This document shows positions 54,201 through 63,332 of a stretch of DNA of 64,000 nt, piece by piece. The first letter of the stretch is position 1. Each line of letters begins with the position of its first letter. The DNA comes from Mycobacterium sp. MS1601 (GTDB lineage Bacteria; Actinomycetota; Actinomycetes; Mycobacteriales; Mycobacteriaceae), in NCBI RefSeq assembly GCF_001984215.1, contig NZ_CP019420.1, forward strand, positions 310,001 through 374,000, given 5' to 3'. The translations under genes and the position numbers were made by a program. Under the pieces are notes generated by a model. It did not search any database and was not told where the DNA came from. It saw nothing but the letters and a program-made list of their open reading frames with translations.

Positions 54201-55056
54201 TCTGATGGGGTATCCGTTCAGTTATGGCCGGGATCAGGTGATCTCCTATCCGGTGACGGCTCTCGGTATTCGGACCCGGGTGGTGGAATCACACGGTGGC
54301 ACCACACCGTTGATCTGCCTGCACGGCGTCGGATCGCGGGCTGACCGCTTCATCCCGGTGATCCCCGGTCTGGTGGACGCCGGATTCCACGTGTACGCCA
54401 TCGACTTCCCCGGGCACGGGCTCGCCGACAAGTTCGACGGCATCGACTACCGGCCACGCGGATTCGCCGAGTTCATCGCCGCCGTGCTCGACGAACTCGG
54501 CCTGGCCGATGTGGTGATCGCCGGGACGTCCCTCGGTGGCCAGGTGGCGGCCCGGATCGCCTGCGACCGCCCGGATTTGGTGACCGCCGTGGTGCTCATC
54601 GGCACCATGGGCATCGCCGAGCTGCCCGAGGAGAACAAGGTCGCTGCAGAGAACGTCTCCAACGGCAGTGAGGACGCGATCCGCACCAAGTTCGCCTTCC
54701 TGGTGTCGGATCCGGCGATGATCACCGACGCCTGGGTGCGCGAGGAGTCGATGATCAACTCCTCCGCCGGCGCCACCGCAGCCCTGAGTGCTGCTGCAGC
54801 GCTGCTGAACACCGAAGCCAACGACGACCGCCAAGATCAGCGGCTGCGGTCCCAACGCCCGGATATGCCGGTGCTGATCGTCTGGGGCGAGAACGACAAG
54901 TGGACCCCGCTGCCCATGGGGCAGACATCCCATGAACTGCTGCCCGGCTCGCATTTTGTGGTCATGCCCGGTTGCGGTCACGCCCCCTACTTCGAAGACC
55001 CCGACACCTTCACCGAGGTCGTGTCCGCATTCGCCATCAAGGAGGGCCTGCGATGA
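54193..55056 (+). CDS. Alpha/beta-hydrolase fold hydrolase
   Basis: The 287-residue protein (GTG 54193, alternative ATG 54205) has HGVGSRAD oxyanion region, nucleophile elbow GTSLGGQ (Ser), acid Asp in WGENDKWTPL and terminal His in GCGHAPYFEDP, all in correct order. It resembles meta-cleavage and N-formylmaleamate-type hydrolases of aromatic catabolism. Cotranscribed with the monooxygenase and overlapping the amidohydrolase gene by 4 bases. Confidence 0.83.
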   Translation: MPDLMGYPFSYGRDQVISYPVTALGIRTRVVESHGGTTPLICLHGVGSRADRFIPVIPGLVDAGFHVYAIDFPGHGLADKFDGIDYRPRGFAEFIAAVLDELGLADVVIAGTSLGGQVAARIACDRPDLVTAVVLIGTMGIAELPEENKVAAENVSNGSEDAIRTKFAFLVSDPAMITDAWVREESMINSSAGATAALSAAAALLNTEANDDRQDQRLRSQRPDMPVLIVWGENDKWTPLPMGQTSHELLPGSHFVVMPGCGHAPYFEDPDTFTEVVSAFAIKEGLR

Positions 55057-56522
55057 CTGAGCGTTGGTTGCTGATCGAGAACGGCACCGTCATCGACGGG
55101 GACGCCAACCCACCGATCCCCGACTGCGCGGTATTGGTGCGTAATGCGCGGATTGTGAAAATGGGGTCGGTGGATGTCGAGACCGACATCCCTCGCGGGG
55201 CCACCCTGACCCGGATTGATGCCCGCGGCAAAACGGTGATGCCCGGCCTGATCGATGTGCACTGCCACATGACCTACGGCCTGGCCCGCACCGAAGAAGA
55301 GATCTCGATCTATACCCCGCCGGAGTTGCGGACCCTGATCGCCGCGGCGAACGTCGAAAAGGTGTTGTCGGCGGGGGTGACGTCGTTTTCCCAGCCGGGT
55401 GGGAGCTACTTCATCGGGGTCGGGCTACGCGAAGGCATCAAACGCGGACTGGTGCACGGTCCGCGGATGACCTCGGCAGGCCGCTACCTGACCACCAGCA
55501 ACGGGTTGACCGACTGGTTCCCCGATGCGACCGGCAACCCGGAATCCAGTATCGGGAAGTTGACCAATACCGCGGATGCGATGAAAGACGAAATCCGCCG
55601 CCAAGCCAAGGCCGGGGTGGATCTGATCAAACTGGCGGATTCTCCGTATGGGGATTTTCAGGCGTTCACCAATGATGAGTTGAAGATGTGCGCCGACCTC
55701 GCTCATCAACTCGGACTCAAGATCACCATCCACGCCCGCGGGGATGGGGAGATGAACGCCGCCGTCAACGCCGGGTTCGATCACATCATGCACGGCAACT
55801 ACATGTCCGATGCCACCATCGAGAACCTCGCGGCGAGTGGGATTCCGTTGGCGCCGACGCAGTTGTTCATGCATCACATCGTGGAGTTCGCCGAGATCTC
55901 CCGGAATCGTCCCTCCATCGTGGAGGCCACCAAACGGATGAACGACGCCACCCAAGAAACCCTGCACCGCGCCCACGCCGCCGGCGTGAAATTCGCCATG
56001 GGCACCGACAGTGGTTTTGCGACGGTGCCCTACGGGGTGTGGCACGCCCGCGAACTCGAAATGCTCATGCTCTACACCGGCATGACCAGCCTGGAAGCCA
56101 TCCAAGCCGGCACCAAACACGGTGCGAATGCCGTGAACCTCCCCGATGACGTGGGTGTCCTGGAAGAAGGCAAACTCGCCGACATCCTCATCGTCGATGG
56201 GGATCCGGTGGCCGACATCCGGGTCCTATATCAACCCGGGAAGGTTGAGACGGTGATCCTCAACGGCCAAGTACAAACCTTCCCGGACGACATCCGCGAC
56301 CGCTTCATGCGTAATGATTATCTGCCGCATGAGTACGGCTGGGAAGTGCTGTCCTACGAACGGGTCTACCACGGCGCTCCGCAACCCAAGACGCAGTTGG
56401 ATTGGACCTCCGAGCAACGCCACGACGTCGTCAACGACGTCCGCAAATCCGAAAAACTCGGCGCCCTCGCCGCCGCCGGTACCGCCGCCAACCTCAACGG
56501 GGAAGGCCCTGCAGCAGAATGA
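55053..56522 (+). CDS. Amidohydrolase-superfamily metallohydrolase
   Basis: From ATG 55053 the 489-residue enzyme has the amidohydrolase barrel of the imidazolonepropionase/prolidase-like branch: metal His pair in DVHCHMTYG, VDLIKLADSP (carboxylated or bridging residue region), HARGDGEMN, HIMHGNY, and the final Asp in GTDSGFAT. The C-terminal GKLADILIVDGDPVADI is the return of the composite domain. It probably hydrolyses an amide or cyclic imide intermediate. Overlaps neighbours by 4 bases on each side. Confidence 0.85.
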   Translation: MTERWLLIENGTVIDGDANPPIPDCAVLVRNARIVKMGSVDVETDIPRGATLTRIDARGKTVMPGLIDVHCHMTYGLARTEEEISIYTPPELRTLIAAANVEKVLSAGVTSFSQPGGSYFIGVGLREGIKRGLVHGPRMTSAGRYLTTSNGLTDWFPDATGNPESSIGKLTNTADAMKDEIRRQAKAGVDLIKLADSPYGDFQAFTNDELKMCADLAHQLGLKITIHARGDGEMNAAVNAGFDHIMHGNYMSDATIENLAASGIPLAPTQLFMHHIVEFAEISRNRPSIVEATKRMNDATQETLHRAHAAGVKFAMGTDSGFATVPYGVWHARELEMLMLYTGMTSLEAIQAGTKHGANAVNLPDDVGVLEEGKLADILIVDGDPVADIRVLYQPGKVETVILNGQVQTFPDDIRDRFMRNDYLPHEYGWEVLSYERVYHGAPQPKTQLDWTSEQRHDVVNDVRKSEKLGALAAAGTAANLNGEGPAAE

Positions 56523-57382
56523 AATACGTCCACTTCCGACACGGCAACCAGTGGGCCGTCGGCCAGCTCACCGACGACAACACCATCCTCGAAGTGCACA
56601 GCAGCGACCCCACCCTGGGTGTGCTGGCACTCGTCGAAGAAGGCAGCGTCGCTGCCGCGCCACGGCGCGGTCAGACCCACCACGTCGACGACGTGGAACT
56701 CGGTGCGCCGTTCCCGCTGCCGCGGCGCAACATCTTCTGTGTCGGCAAAAACTACCGTGAGCACGCCGCCGAATTCGCCGGCAGCGGCTACGATTCCGGC
56801 GCCGCCCAGGTGATCCCGAAGTTCCCGATCATCTTCACCAAAGCCCCCTCGTCGGTCACCGGCCCCGATACCCGCGTCACCGTCTCCGAAAACCTCAGCC
56901 ACGAATTGGACTACGAAGCAGAACTCGCCGTCATCATCGGCACCGGCGGCCGCCACATCACCAAAGAGAAAGCCCTGGAACATGTCTGGGGATACACCCT
57001 GGTCAACGATCTGACCGCCCGAGACCTACAACGCGACCATCAACAGTGGTTCCTCGGCAAATCCCCCGACAACTTCGCACCCATGGGGCCGTGGGCCGTC
57101 ACCAAAGACGAGATCAACCTCGACGATACGGTCATCACGTGCACCGTCAACGGTGAACTGCGGCAGAAGGCCAACACCGCCGACCTGATCTTCGACATCC
57201 CCACCCTCATCCACACCATCTCCGCCGTCATGACCCTGCAACCCGGCGACATCATCGCCACCGGCACACCCGCCGGCGTCGGCATCGGCTACACCCCACC
57301 ACAATTCCTCGCCGACGGAGATCTGGTGGAGGTGACCGCAACCGGCCTGGGCACCCTCCGCACCCACATCCACTTCGAATGA
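56519..57382 (+). CDS. Fumarylacetoacetate hydrolase (FAH)-family protein
   Basis: The 287-residue protein (ATG 56519) has the FAH core: FCVGKNYREHAAEF, KAPSSVTGPDT, metal ligands in LDYEAELAVIIG, GYTLVNDLTARDLQ, and ATGTPAGVGIGY. FAH members hydrolyse or decarboxylate/hydrate acylpyruvates and 2-oxo acids. As the last gene of the monooxygenase operon it likely acts on the open-chain 2-oxo product. Overlaps the amidohydrolase stop by 4 bases. Confidence 0.88.
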   Translation: MKYVHFRHGNQWAVGQLTDDNTILEVHSSDPTLGVLALVEEGSVAAAPRRGQTHHVDDVELGAPFPLPRRNIFCVGKNYREHAAEFAGSGYDSGAAQVIPKFPIIFTKAPSSVTGPDTRVTVSENLSHELDYEAELAVIIGTGGRHITKEKALEHVWGYTLVNDLTARDLQRDHQQWFLGKSPDNFAPMGPWAVTKDEINLDDTVITCTVNGELRQKANTADLIFDIPTLIHTISAVMTLQPGDIIATGTPAGVGIGYTPPQFLADGDLVEVTATGLGTLRTHIHFE

Positions 57383-57775
57383 CCTGGATCAAACCCATTC
57401 ACCGCTGAGGCCACGGATGCCGCGATGAGTGCGGAAGCAGCGAGTGCGCGCCTCTGCGGCGCGGGATGTCGAAGACACGAAACTCGGTTTCACGCCAGGC
57501 AATTGGATCCGGGTCCCGGCGCGAAAGCAGCGCCGCTATGGGCTCTCCGGGTCTGCGAAAAGCCCTTGGAACCGGAGGCGATGGAGACCTGGGCACGCGC
57601 GGACAGTCTAGTGATGGTCTATTCCAAGGCGGTGTCCATCGTGGCGGCGCCATAGCCAGCGACAGAAACAGTTTGTGCATCACGCCGGCAACACCGCGCT
57701 ATCCGAGCTCCCCAGCAGAGATCAGAGCCCCGAACATGTCCGTGGACCAGCCTGACGCTGCGGTGAAGACCACGG
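57383..57775. other. Non-coding, decayed stretch after the catabolic operon
   Basis: About 390 bases in which I see no supported gene or hairpin. Short open frames exist on both strands but match no family. It adjoins the truncated gene pair at 57776-58585 and may be remnant DNA. Confidence 0.35.
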
Positions 57776-58055
57776 TCAGCGAGAAGCGACAGCCTCGATC
57801 ACACCCTGCGGTGACTCACTTCTCGACACTGCTGTCCTGCGCAGGCCGGCCTTCTCCAACAGCGTGTCGTACTCGGCGATAGACCGTTCTCTGCCACCGG
57901 TGACGGCGAGCATGTTGAGGTCCATCAAAGCTGCGATGCCGGGATCATGGCCCTGCCCGACGATCATCTCCACGATCGCGATCCGCCCACCCGGACGCAT
58001 CGATTCGCGACAGCGCTGCAGGATTCGGACACAGTGATCGTCGCCCCAGGGGCGC
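57776..58055 (-). pseudogene. 5'-truncated O-methyltransferase fragment
   Basis: The C-terminal ~90 residues of a PF00891-type (hydroxyindole/caffeate-like) O-methyltransferase are recognisable: WGDDHCVRILQRCRESMRPGGRIAIVEMIVG (landmark MRPGGRIAIVE), GGRERSIAEYDTLLEKAGL, ending ESPQGVIEA. The N-terminal dimerisation and most of the SAM-binding domain are missing: homology stops near 58055, where a different gene begins on the other strand. No own promoter is expected. Confidence 0.62.
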
Positions 58056-58585
58056 GGGTGGTCTCGGTCAGTTCCAGCGGACACCTGCGCTCGCCGTTGA
58101 TTTTCGACGACATCGACTTCCGGTTCCGTGAATACGAACCATTCAGTGCCTACGGCCAATTCAAAACTGCCAACGTGCTTTTCGCGGTCGGTGTCACCGA
58201 ACGATGGGCTGACGACGGGATCATCGCCAACGCGTTGATGCCCGGTGGCATCATGACCGCGCTACAACGGCATCCAGGCGAGGAATTCAGGGACGGCGCA
58301 GAGGAACGCTTCCGCCGCGCCGGCAGCCGCCTCAAGACCCCTGAACAAGGTGCGGCCACCTCGGCGCTATTGGCCGCCTCGCCCCACGTCGCCGGCGAAG
58401 GTGGCCGGTACTTCGAGGACTGCCGTGAGGCCACGGTGGCCGATCACCGCGACGAATTCGGCATCACGGGTGTGGCGCCCTATGCCCCTTGGATCGAGAT
58501 AATGCGCAGCGTCTTTGGCAAGTATCGGCGCATCTCACCAGCTGACGCCCTGGGCCTAGCGGGCATCGATGTGACCGCCGGTTGA
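58048..58585 (+). pseudogene. 5'-truncated SDR oxidoreductase fragment
   Basis: From about residue GARVVSVSSSGH the frame continues a typical SDR second half: catalytic Ser in VSVSSSG, the YGQFKTAN motif with active Tyr and Lys, ANALMPGGIMT and a conserved extended C-terminus, as in WWOX/retinol-dehydrogenase-like SDRs. The TGxxxGxG cofactor-binding half is absent. The open frame upstream of 58048 encodes unrelated antisense of the methyltransferase. The gene is 5'-deleted. Confidence 0.62.
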
Positions 58586-58710
58586 GCGGCGGCCTCACGT
58601 CGAACGTTCTGCGATTGAGGGGAACGGGGTTTGAGACGGCTTGGAGGTGAGACCGCGCCGGTGGCGGCGGAACCGGCACCGGCCAGAGTCGAACAAGGGC
58701 GCGACGGTCC

Positions 58711-59367
58711 TCACTGGGCCGGCAGCACCTCTGCGAGCCCGATCGCCGTGGCTTGCAGAATCAGGGTGAGCCTGGGTTCGAAGTCGAGTGCGTAATGGCC
58801 CCACTCGGGTTCCTGCTCGTAGAGCTTCGCAAGCGTCGGAGACGGGTGCGCTGTTTGCCACAGGCTCGCGGTCAGCGCAACCGTTGTCGTCACCAGGGTC
58901 TGAACCTGGGTCGGGGTCATCGTCGTTGTCCGCTGCAGCGAGCCGACGAGTTGATCATGGGCGGCAAACGCGATGAGTTTGTATCGGCGCGCGCGGTCCA
59001 GCTCGACGTCATCCTCGAGCGTCATCGCCACGTGCGCCAGCAGATCGCAGAACACCGGCAGCGAAGCGATGGTCTTCACCAGGATCTCAGCGATCTCAGT
59101 GGGGCCGAGGTCGCAACGACCTGCTGTTGCATTCTGGATCGCATCGCGCCACTGACCCCACCCACGTTCGGCCAGTTCCAGGAGAAGCTCTTCCTTGCTG
59201 GCGTAGTACCGCCGCACACCTGTGCGATGCAGGCCGGCTCGAGCGGTGACTGCCGCGACCGTGACGAATCGGACCCCGCCCAGCTCGAGGGCGACGGATT
59301 CGGCCGCGGCGAGGAGATCCTCTGACCGTTTTGCCTTGTCCTCGACCGAGCGGGCTCTTTCACGCAC
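58711..59367 (-). CDS. TetR-family transcriptional regulator
   Basis: The 218-residue regulator has the TetR DNA-binding domain (DLLAAAESVALELGGVRFVTVAAVTARAGLHRTGVRRYYASKEELLLEL, key piece VRRYYASKEELL) and a helical effector domain of the 'TetR_C' type found with quinone reductases. It is divergent from the oxidoreductase gene; twin 22-base operators lie in between. Confidence 0.82.
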   Translation of the reverse strand: MRERARSVEDKAKRSEDLLAAAESVALELGGVRFVTVAAVTARAGLHRTGVRRYYASKEELLLELAERGWGQWRDAIQNATAGRCDLGPTEIAEILVKTIASLPVFCDLLAHVAMTLEDDVELDRARRYKLIAFAAHDQLVGSLQRTTTMTPTQVQTLVTTTVALTASLWQTAHPSPTLAKLYEQEPEWGHYALDFEPRLTLILQATAIGLAEVLPAQ

Positions 59368-59400
59368 GGACTCAGGCTAACGCGCGCCACGCCCAATCGT

Positions 59401-59422
59401 TAACACATCACACCGTGCGTAA
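59401..59422. promoter_or_regulatory. TetR operator-like site 1
   Basis: TAACACA and TGCGTAA-type arms around ATCACACCG match the second site at 59450-59471 in 18 of 22 positions. It lies 34 bases upstream of the TetR gene start. Confidence 0.5.
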
Positions 59423-59447
59423 AACCGACGAGTTGTGCTACCGTTCA

Positions 59448-59473
59448 GATAACGCATCACATAGTGCGTTATC
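59448..59473. promoter_or_regulatory. TetR operator-like site 2
   Basis: Perfect 9-base inverted arms, GATAACGCA and TGCGTTATC, around an 8-base spacer, 33 bases upstream of the oxidoreductase ATG. Related to site 1, from which it is offset by 49 bases. Confidence 0.65.
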
Positions 59474-59505
59474 TCGGCCCGGATATCGACCAGAGGAACC
59501 TTCAC

Positions 59506-60492
59506 ATGCGCGCTGTCTCTGCCACCACCTTCGGTGATCCGAGCGTTCTCTCGGTCGGCGAGTTACCTGACCCTTCCCCGGGTTCGGGCGAGGTCACCAT
59601 CGACGTGACCCATTCGGCGGTCGGAATGGTCGACCTGTTCTTCCGGCAGGGGGCCTTCTCGGACAGTCCGGGAATGCCGCAGCCTCCGTTCGTTCCAGGA
59701 CTCGAGGTCACCGGAACCATCCGCGAACTCGGCCCGGGCGTCACCGACTTCCGTGTCGGGGAACAGGTTGTGGCGATGTCGCAGACCGGCACCGGCGGTT
59801 ACGCGTCGGTGTACGTCGCGAACGCATCGTTCGTTGTGTCGATCGACGGCTTCGCCATCGATCCTGCTATTGCGGTCTCGATGATCCCCAATGCCGCGAT
59901 GGCGTACGCGGCACTCACCGAGGTCGCGCATCTCAAAGAGGGAGAGAGCGTGCTGGTGCACGGGGCCCTGGGAGGACTCGCCAGTGCGTTTCCCGGGGTC
60001 GCGAAGCGCCTGGGGGCTTCCCGCGTTGTCGGCACAGTGCGTCCGGGGAAGCTGCGCGCGGCGAACCAGACCAAACTGCCCTACGACCAGATCGTGGACT
60101 CGACTCAGCTCATCGATGTGTTGGGGGGACAGAAATTCGATGTGGTCATCGACCCGGTCGGCGGTGAAATCCGATCGCAGAGCCTTGCCCTGATGGGACC
60201 CGGTGGGCGGTTGATCGCAGCGGGCAATGCCAGCGGGGATTGGGAGCACAGCATCGCCGACAGCCAACTCTGGATGGGCAGCGTCACGATTGCCGGCTTC
60301 AGCGCAGGCGCCTTCCTGCCTGCACACCCGCACGTGGTGCGACCCGCGCTCGAGGCCGCCCGTGCCGCCGTCGCCGCCGGGCTCGGCGATGCCAACATCG
60401 AAGCCCTGACCTTCGACGAGGCAGTACTGGCACACACCCGGATGGAAAGCCGGGACCTCGCAGGTCGTTTCGTCCTGACGGCGACGTCATGA
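59506..60492 (+). CDS. NADPH:quinone oxidoreductase-type zinc-independent MDR protein
   Basis: From ATG 59506 (the upstream ATG/TTG codons overlap the operator) the 328-residue protein has an MDR N-terminal beta fold (GEVTIDVTHSAVGMVDLFFRQGAF), the NADP-binding segment VLVHGALGGLASAFPGVAKRLGASRVVGTVRPGK (key HGALGGLASAF) and GPGGRLIAAGNASG. Zinc ligands of classical alcohol dehydrogenases are absent, as in quinone oxidoreductases. Probably detoxifies quinones or enones under TetR control. Its stop overlaps the hydrolase start by 4 bases. Confidence 0.83.
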   Translation: MRAVSATTFGDPSVLSVGELPDPSPGSGEVTIDVTHSAVGMVDLFFRQGAFSDSPGMPQPPFVPGLEVTGTIRELGPGVTDFRVGEQVVAMSQTGTGGYASVYVANASFVVSIDGFAIDPAIAVSMIPNAAMAYAALTEVAHLKEGESVLVHGALGGLASAFPGVAKRLGASRVVGTVRPGKLRAANQTKLPYDQIVDSTQLIDVLGGQKFDVVIDPVGGEIRSQSLALMGPGGRLIAAGNASGDWEHSIADSQLWMGSVTIAGFSAGAFLPAHPHVVRPALEAARAAVAAGLGDANIEALTFDEAVLAHTRMESRDLAGRFVLTATS

Positions 60493-61256
60493 CTGTCATC
60501 GGAAGGATCGCCGAAAGGCTGGCTCCACTTCCGCCGGCGACCACCCGCAAAGTCACCGTCGAGCGAGATCTGCGAATTCCGATGGCTGACGGCATCACAC
60601 TTGTCGCCGATCGTTGGTCACCCGAACCTCACGACGAAACGCCGCAGGAGCAGATACCAGTTGTCCTGGTACGCACCGCATATGGGCGGGGTGCACCGCT
60701 GGGTTGGCTCTATGGGCCGGCCTTGGCAGAGCGCGGGGTGCAGGCGCTCATCGTAAGCTCACGCGGTACCTTCGGCTCCGGCGGTGAGTTCTTGGCGATG
60801 CGCAACGAACGTGAAGACGGTCTGGCGACTCTGCAGTGGCTGGCCGAGCAGCCGTGGGCGCAAGCCGGTGTGATCCTGGCCGGCTCCAGCTACTTCGGCT
60901 ACACCCAGTGGGCGATCGCCGACGTCGCACCGCCCATCGTCAAGGCCATGGTTCCCCACATCACCTCGTCGCGCCTGGCGCTCGGCCTCAATCACCCCGG
61001 TCGATTCGAGCTGGAGACAATCGTCGGCTTCTCCTGGAACACTGCCCCACAGCTGCGTGGGGACCAGCCACTGCCTGCTTCGCAAGAGCGACGAACCTAC
61101 CTCCTGCGTGCAATGCTCGGCGCCGACCGCCGACACATCGACCGCGCCCTGAACACGTTGCCGCTCAAAGATGTCGACACCACGCTGCTCGGCCGAGACT
61201 CACAGAAACCCGAGTCGGACATCGCCCGAATTTCTCTTGCCTTGCAACAGATTTGA
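60489..61256 (+). pseudogene. CocE/NonD-family hydrolase, 3'-truncated
   Basis: The first ~235 residues match X-Pro dipeptidyl-peptidase/CocE acyl hydrolases: IPMADGITLVADRW, RTAYGRG, SSRGTFGSGGEF and the nucleophile in LAGSSYFGYTQW, the latter containing the active Ser. Full family members have 550-650 residues with a helical cap, the catalytic Asp and His and a C-terminal jelly-roll domain. Here the reading frame leaves the family near GRDSQKPESD (about 61205) and stops at 61256, so Asp, His and the jelly roll are missing. Probably inactive. It overlaps the oxidoreductase stop by 4 bases. Confidence 0.6.
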
Positions 61257-62036
61257 AGCTTCCGCGACCAGACGATTGTGTCCGTAGCGGTCCCTCACCG
61301 ATCAACAATGTCGGCGCGGCGGCATTGTCAAGGCGGCTGACACCCGTCGCGCTCGGTTCGTCGACTAGTTGAACGGCGAACGCACCGGAACTTATCGCGG
61401 TTCTTGCGATTGTCGGATTCTGCCAGCAGTGGCTCGCGCAATGGCACCGACTGATTCGACACCGCACACGACTTGCAGCTCCGCCCTTTCGAGCTCGCGC
61501 CAGACCTGATTCATGCTTGGTCCAGCTGGTATCGGCTTGCCTGTCAAACAGAGGTCGTAGAAATGGCGCGCAGGAGCACTTGCGTCTTGCTCGGCAGCGA
61601 TTGGGGCGAGAGTCCCATCGGAGAGTGCCCGGAGCACATGGGGTTGAGTTAGGTAATCCGCGAATAGGTCCTGTGCGATTATATTATTGGCTCCGAATGC
61701 GGGCACAACAGTCCGTGCACGACAGTCAAAGGCGTGGCCGGCTTACCATCTCGAAAAGGTGGGACGCCGGTAATGACCGCATGATCCCACGCAGCCGAAC
61801 TCCACGATCGCAACCCTTAACCACTTCCCTCTGGCAGCGGTCTCGCTGACGCCAGACTGTCGACCCCATCGGCGACGACCTGCGCACCGTATGGAAGGCA
61901 CTGCAGGAACCCCACCTCCTCTGCCCCAGATCAAACTTGGGCATGTTCTGGGGGCCGGTCATCACGACTGGACGTGCCACTACTCGGGTCCTTCTTTACC
62001 TCGGCCGGATTTCGTTGGCCGCACGCCATCTTCCGG
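61257..62036. other. Poorly coding, AT-richer stretch
   Basis: 780 bases with lower GC and no persuasive gene. A 104-codon leftward frame (61392-61706) is the best candidate but resembles no family I recognise. The junction with the truncated CocE gene near 61205 suggests a deletion or insertion boundary. Confidence 0.45.
61392..61706 (-). CDS. Hypothetical protein, 104 aa, uncertain
   Basis: A small open frame with a partly amphipathic sequence (PAFGANNIIAQDLFADYL, ELERAELQVVCGVESVGAIARA). There is no clear ribosome-binding site or domain. It may be a fragment or spurious. Confidence 0.25.
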   Translation of the reverse strand: MPAFGANNIIAQDLFADYLTQPHVLRALSDGTLAPIAAEQDASAPARHFYDLCLTGKPIPAGPSMNQVWRELERAELQVVCGVESVGAIARATAGRIRQSQEPR

Positions 62037-62699
62037 CTATTGAATGGTGAAAGAAATATTGTCACTGTGCTGATACCCGGAAGTCGTCTGGTATGTAGTC
62101 ACCGTGGCCGTGTAGGTGCCGGGCATGGGGACGTCAAAATACGTCCCCATTGAATCGCTGCAGTTAGAGGATGACTCGGCATGGTCATAGCCCCCGCCCT
62201 CTACCCGCACAGTTGATGTGCATCCGCCCTTCACGTCGAAGCCCCCAGCGGATGACTCCCAACTGACCTTGACGTTCTTGCCCCCATCGTTGTCGGCGAA
62301 GTAGGTGTTGAGTGGTCCAGCAGGGTTGTATGCCCAGGTGCTGATCCGAATTCGGTCAACGGCAGGAGTGGCCGGCGGCGCTTCGGAAGTCGGTGGCGAC
62401 GGTTGAATTACCGGGGGCTGGGCGACGGGCGGTGGATCTTCTGTCTGCGGTCCCTGCACCGTGGGATCGAGGGCGTCTGATGGCGTCCACGACGGCGACG
62501 AATAAGCGGGCGCTGCTGTTCCCGTGGGCGAGGAGGGCGGCGATGCCGAAGATGTCGTGCCTCCACCGAATCTGTCGTTCAGTTGCAGCGAGCTGAGCCA
62601 CGCCCCAGGCAAACCGGTGAGGAGCTGCAGGACTCCGATGAATACGGCGATGGCGCCGAGTACCATCGTCACACGCGCATAATCGGGAGTTCCGCTCAT
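62037..62699 (-). CDS. Membrane-anchored protein with Pro/Ser/Thr linker and beta domain
   Basis: The 220-residue protein has a single N-terminal transmembrane helix (about residues 9-32), a Pro/Ser/Thr-rich stalk (about 45-115) and a compact C-terminal beta domain (about 118-220) ending in SFTIQ, with two Cys (GGCTST and SSNCSD) that may form a disulfide. The topology suggests an envelope protein with an exposed Ig-like or PKD-like domain. Composition is lower in GC than the rest. No family is recognised. Confidence 0.55.
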   Translation of the reverse strand: MSGTPDYARVTMVLGAIAVFIGVLQLLTGLPGAWLSSLQLNDRFGGGTTSSASPPSSPTGTAAPAYSSPSWTPSDALDPTVQGPQTEDPPPVAQPPVIQPSPPTSEAPPATPAVDRIRISTWAYNPAGPLNTYFADNDGGKNVKVSWESSAGGFDVKGGCTSTVRVEGGGYDHAESSSNCSDSMGTYFDVPMPGTYTATVTTYQTTSGYQHSDNISFTIQ

Positions 62700-63332
62700 C
62701 CCAACGTCCCCACCTGGTCGTTCCCCCCGACACGTCGATCTACTGCGATCACAGAGAGATAGTAGACGGAGGGCTTGAAGATTGGCGCCCCGTCGGCGGC
62801 CTCAGCAACGAAGGGACTATGGCCGAAAGCGGCCGCCGGAGATATCACATACGAAGTGCGAACGTAGGCGCAACGTCCATGTCGGCAATGAGCGCGACCA
62901 CGTACTGAAACTACTCGCCAATTCGAGACTTGCGTGAAGAGCCCCTTGGGGCCCATGTCACCGTAGAAGAAGCGAATAATGGCACCGGCGGATAGAAATG
63001 TTCTCGGTCTCTAAGGACCTGCCCGGCTTTCGCGGCGGGGCTGGCCGCCGAAGGTGAGGCCTTAACGCCTTCCGATCCGGGCTCACGCGGCACTGGACAC
63101 TGGGGGCTACCGACTGGGGCGAAGCCAACGCTCGCATTCATTTCGTCATCCGCTCTGGCGCGGGGCCATCGACTCGGTGGCCGCTGGGTGGTCTGGAGGT
63201 TGGATCACCTCAAAGCACCGCCGACACAGAAATGTCGGACACAGAACGAAGCTCAACGATGACTACTTCGCGGATGCGGTGGCTCTGAAGAGTCGTTGAG
63301 CGGGCCACCGGGCAAGTCCTAGCATTAGGACC
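62700..63332. other. Intergenic region before the SIR2 gene
   Basis: About 630 bases with several short leftward open frames (62696-62956, 62911-63141, 63210-63527) that overlap one another and the SIR2 gene and have no recognisable protein features. I do not call them genes. An AGGA ribosome-binding site precedes the SIR2 ATG. Confidence 0.4.

Noticed and set aside
62696..62956. An 86-codon frame overlapping the start of the Pro-rich membrane protein gene by 4 bases.
   Set aside because: The overlap looks like coupling, but the predicted protein has no membrane, signal or domain features and its start lacks a ribosome-binding site.
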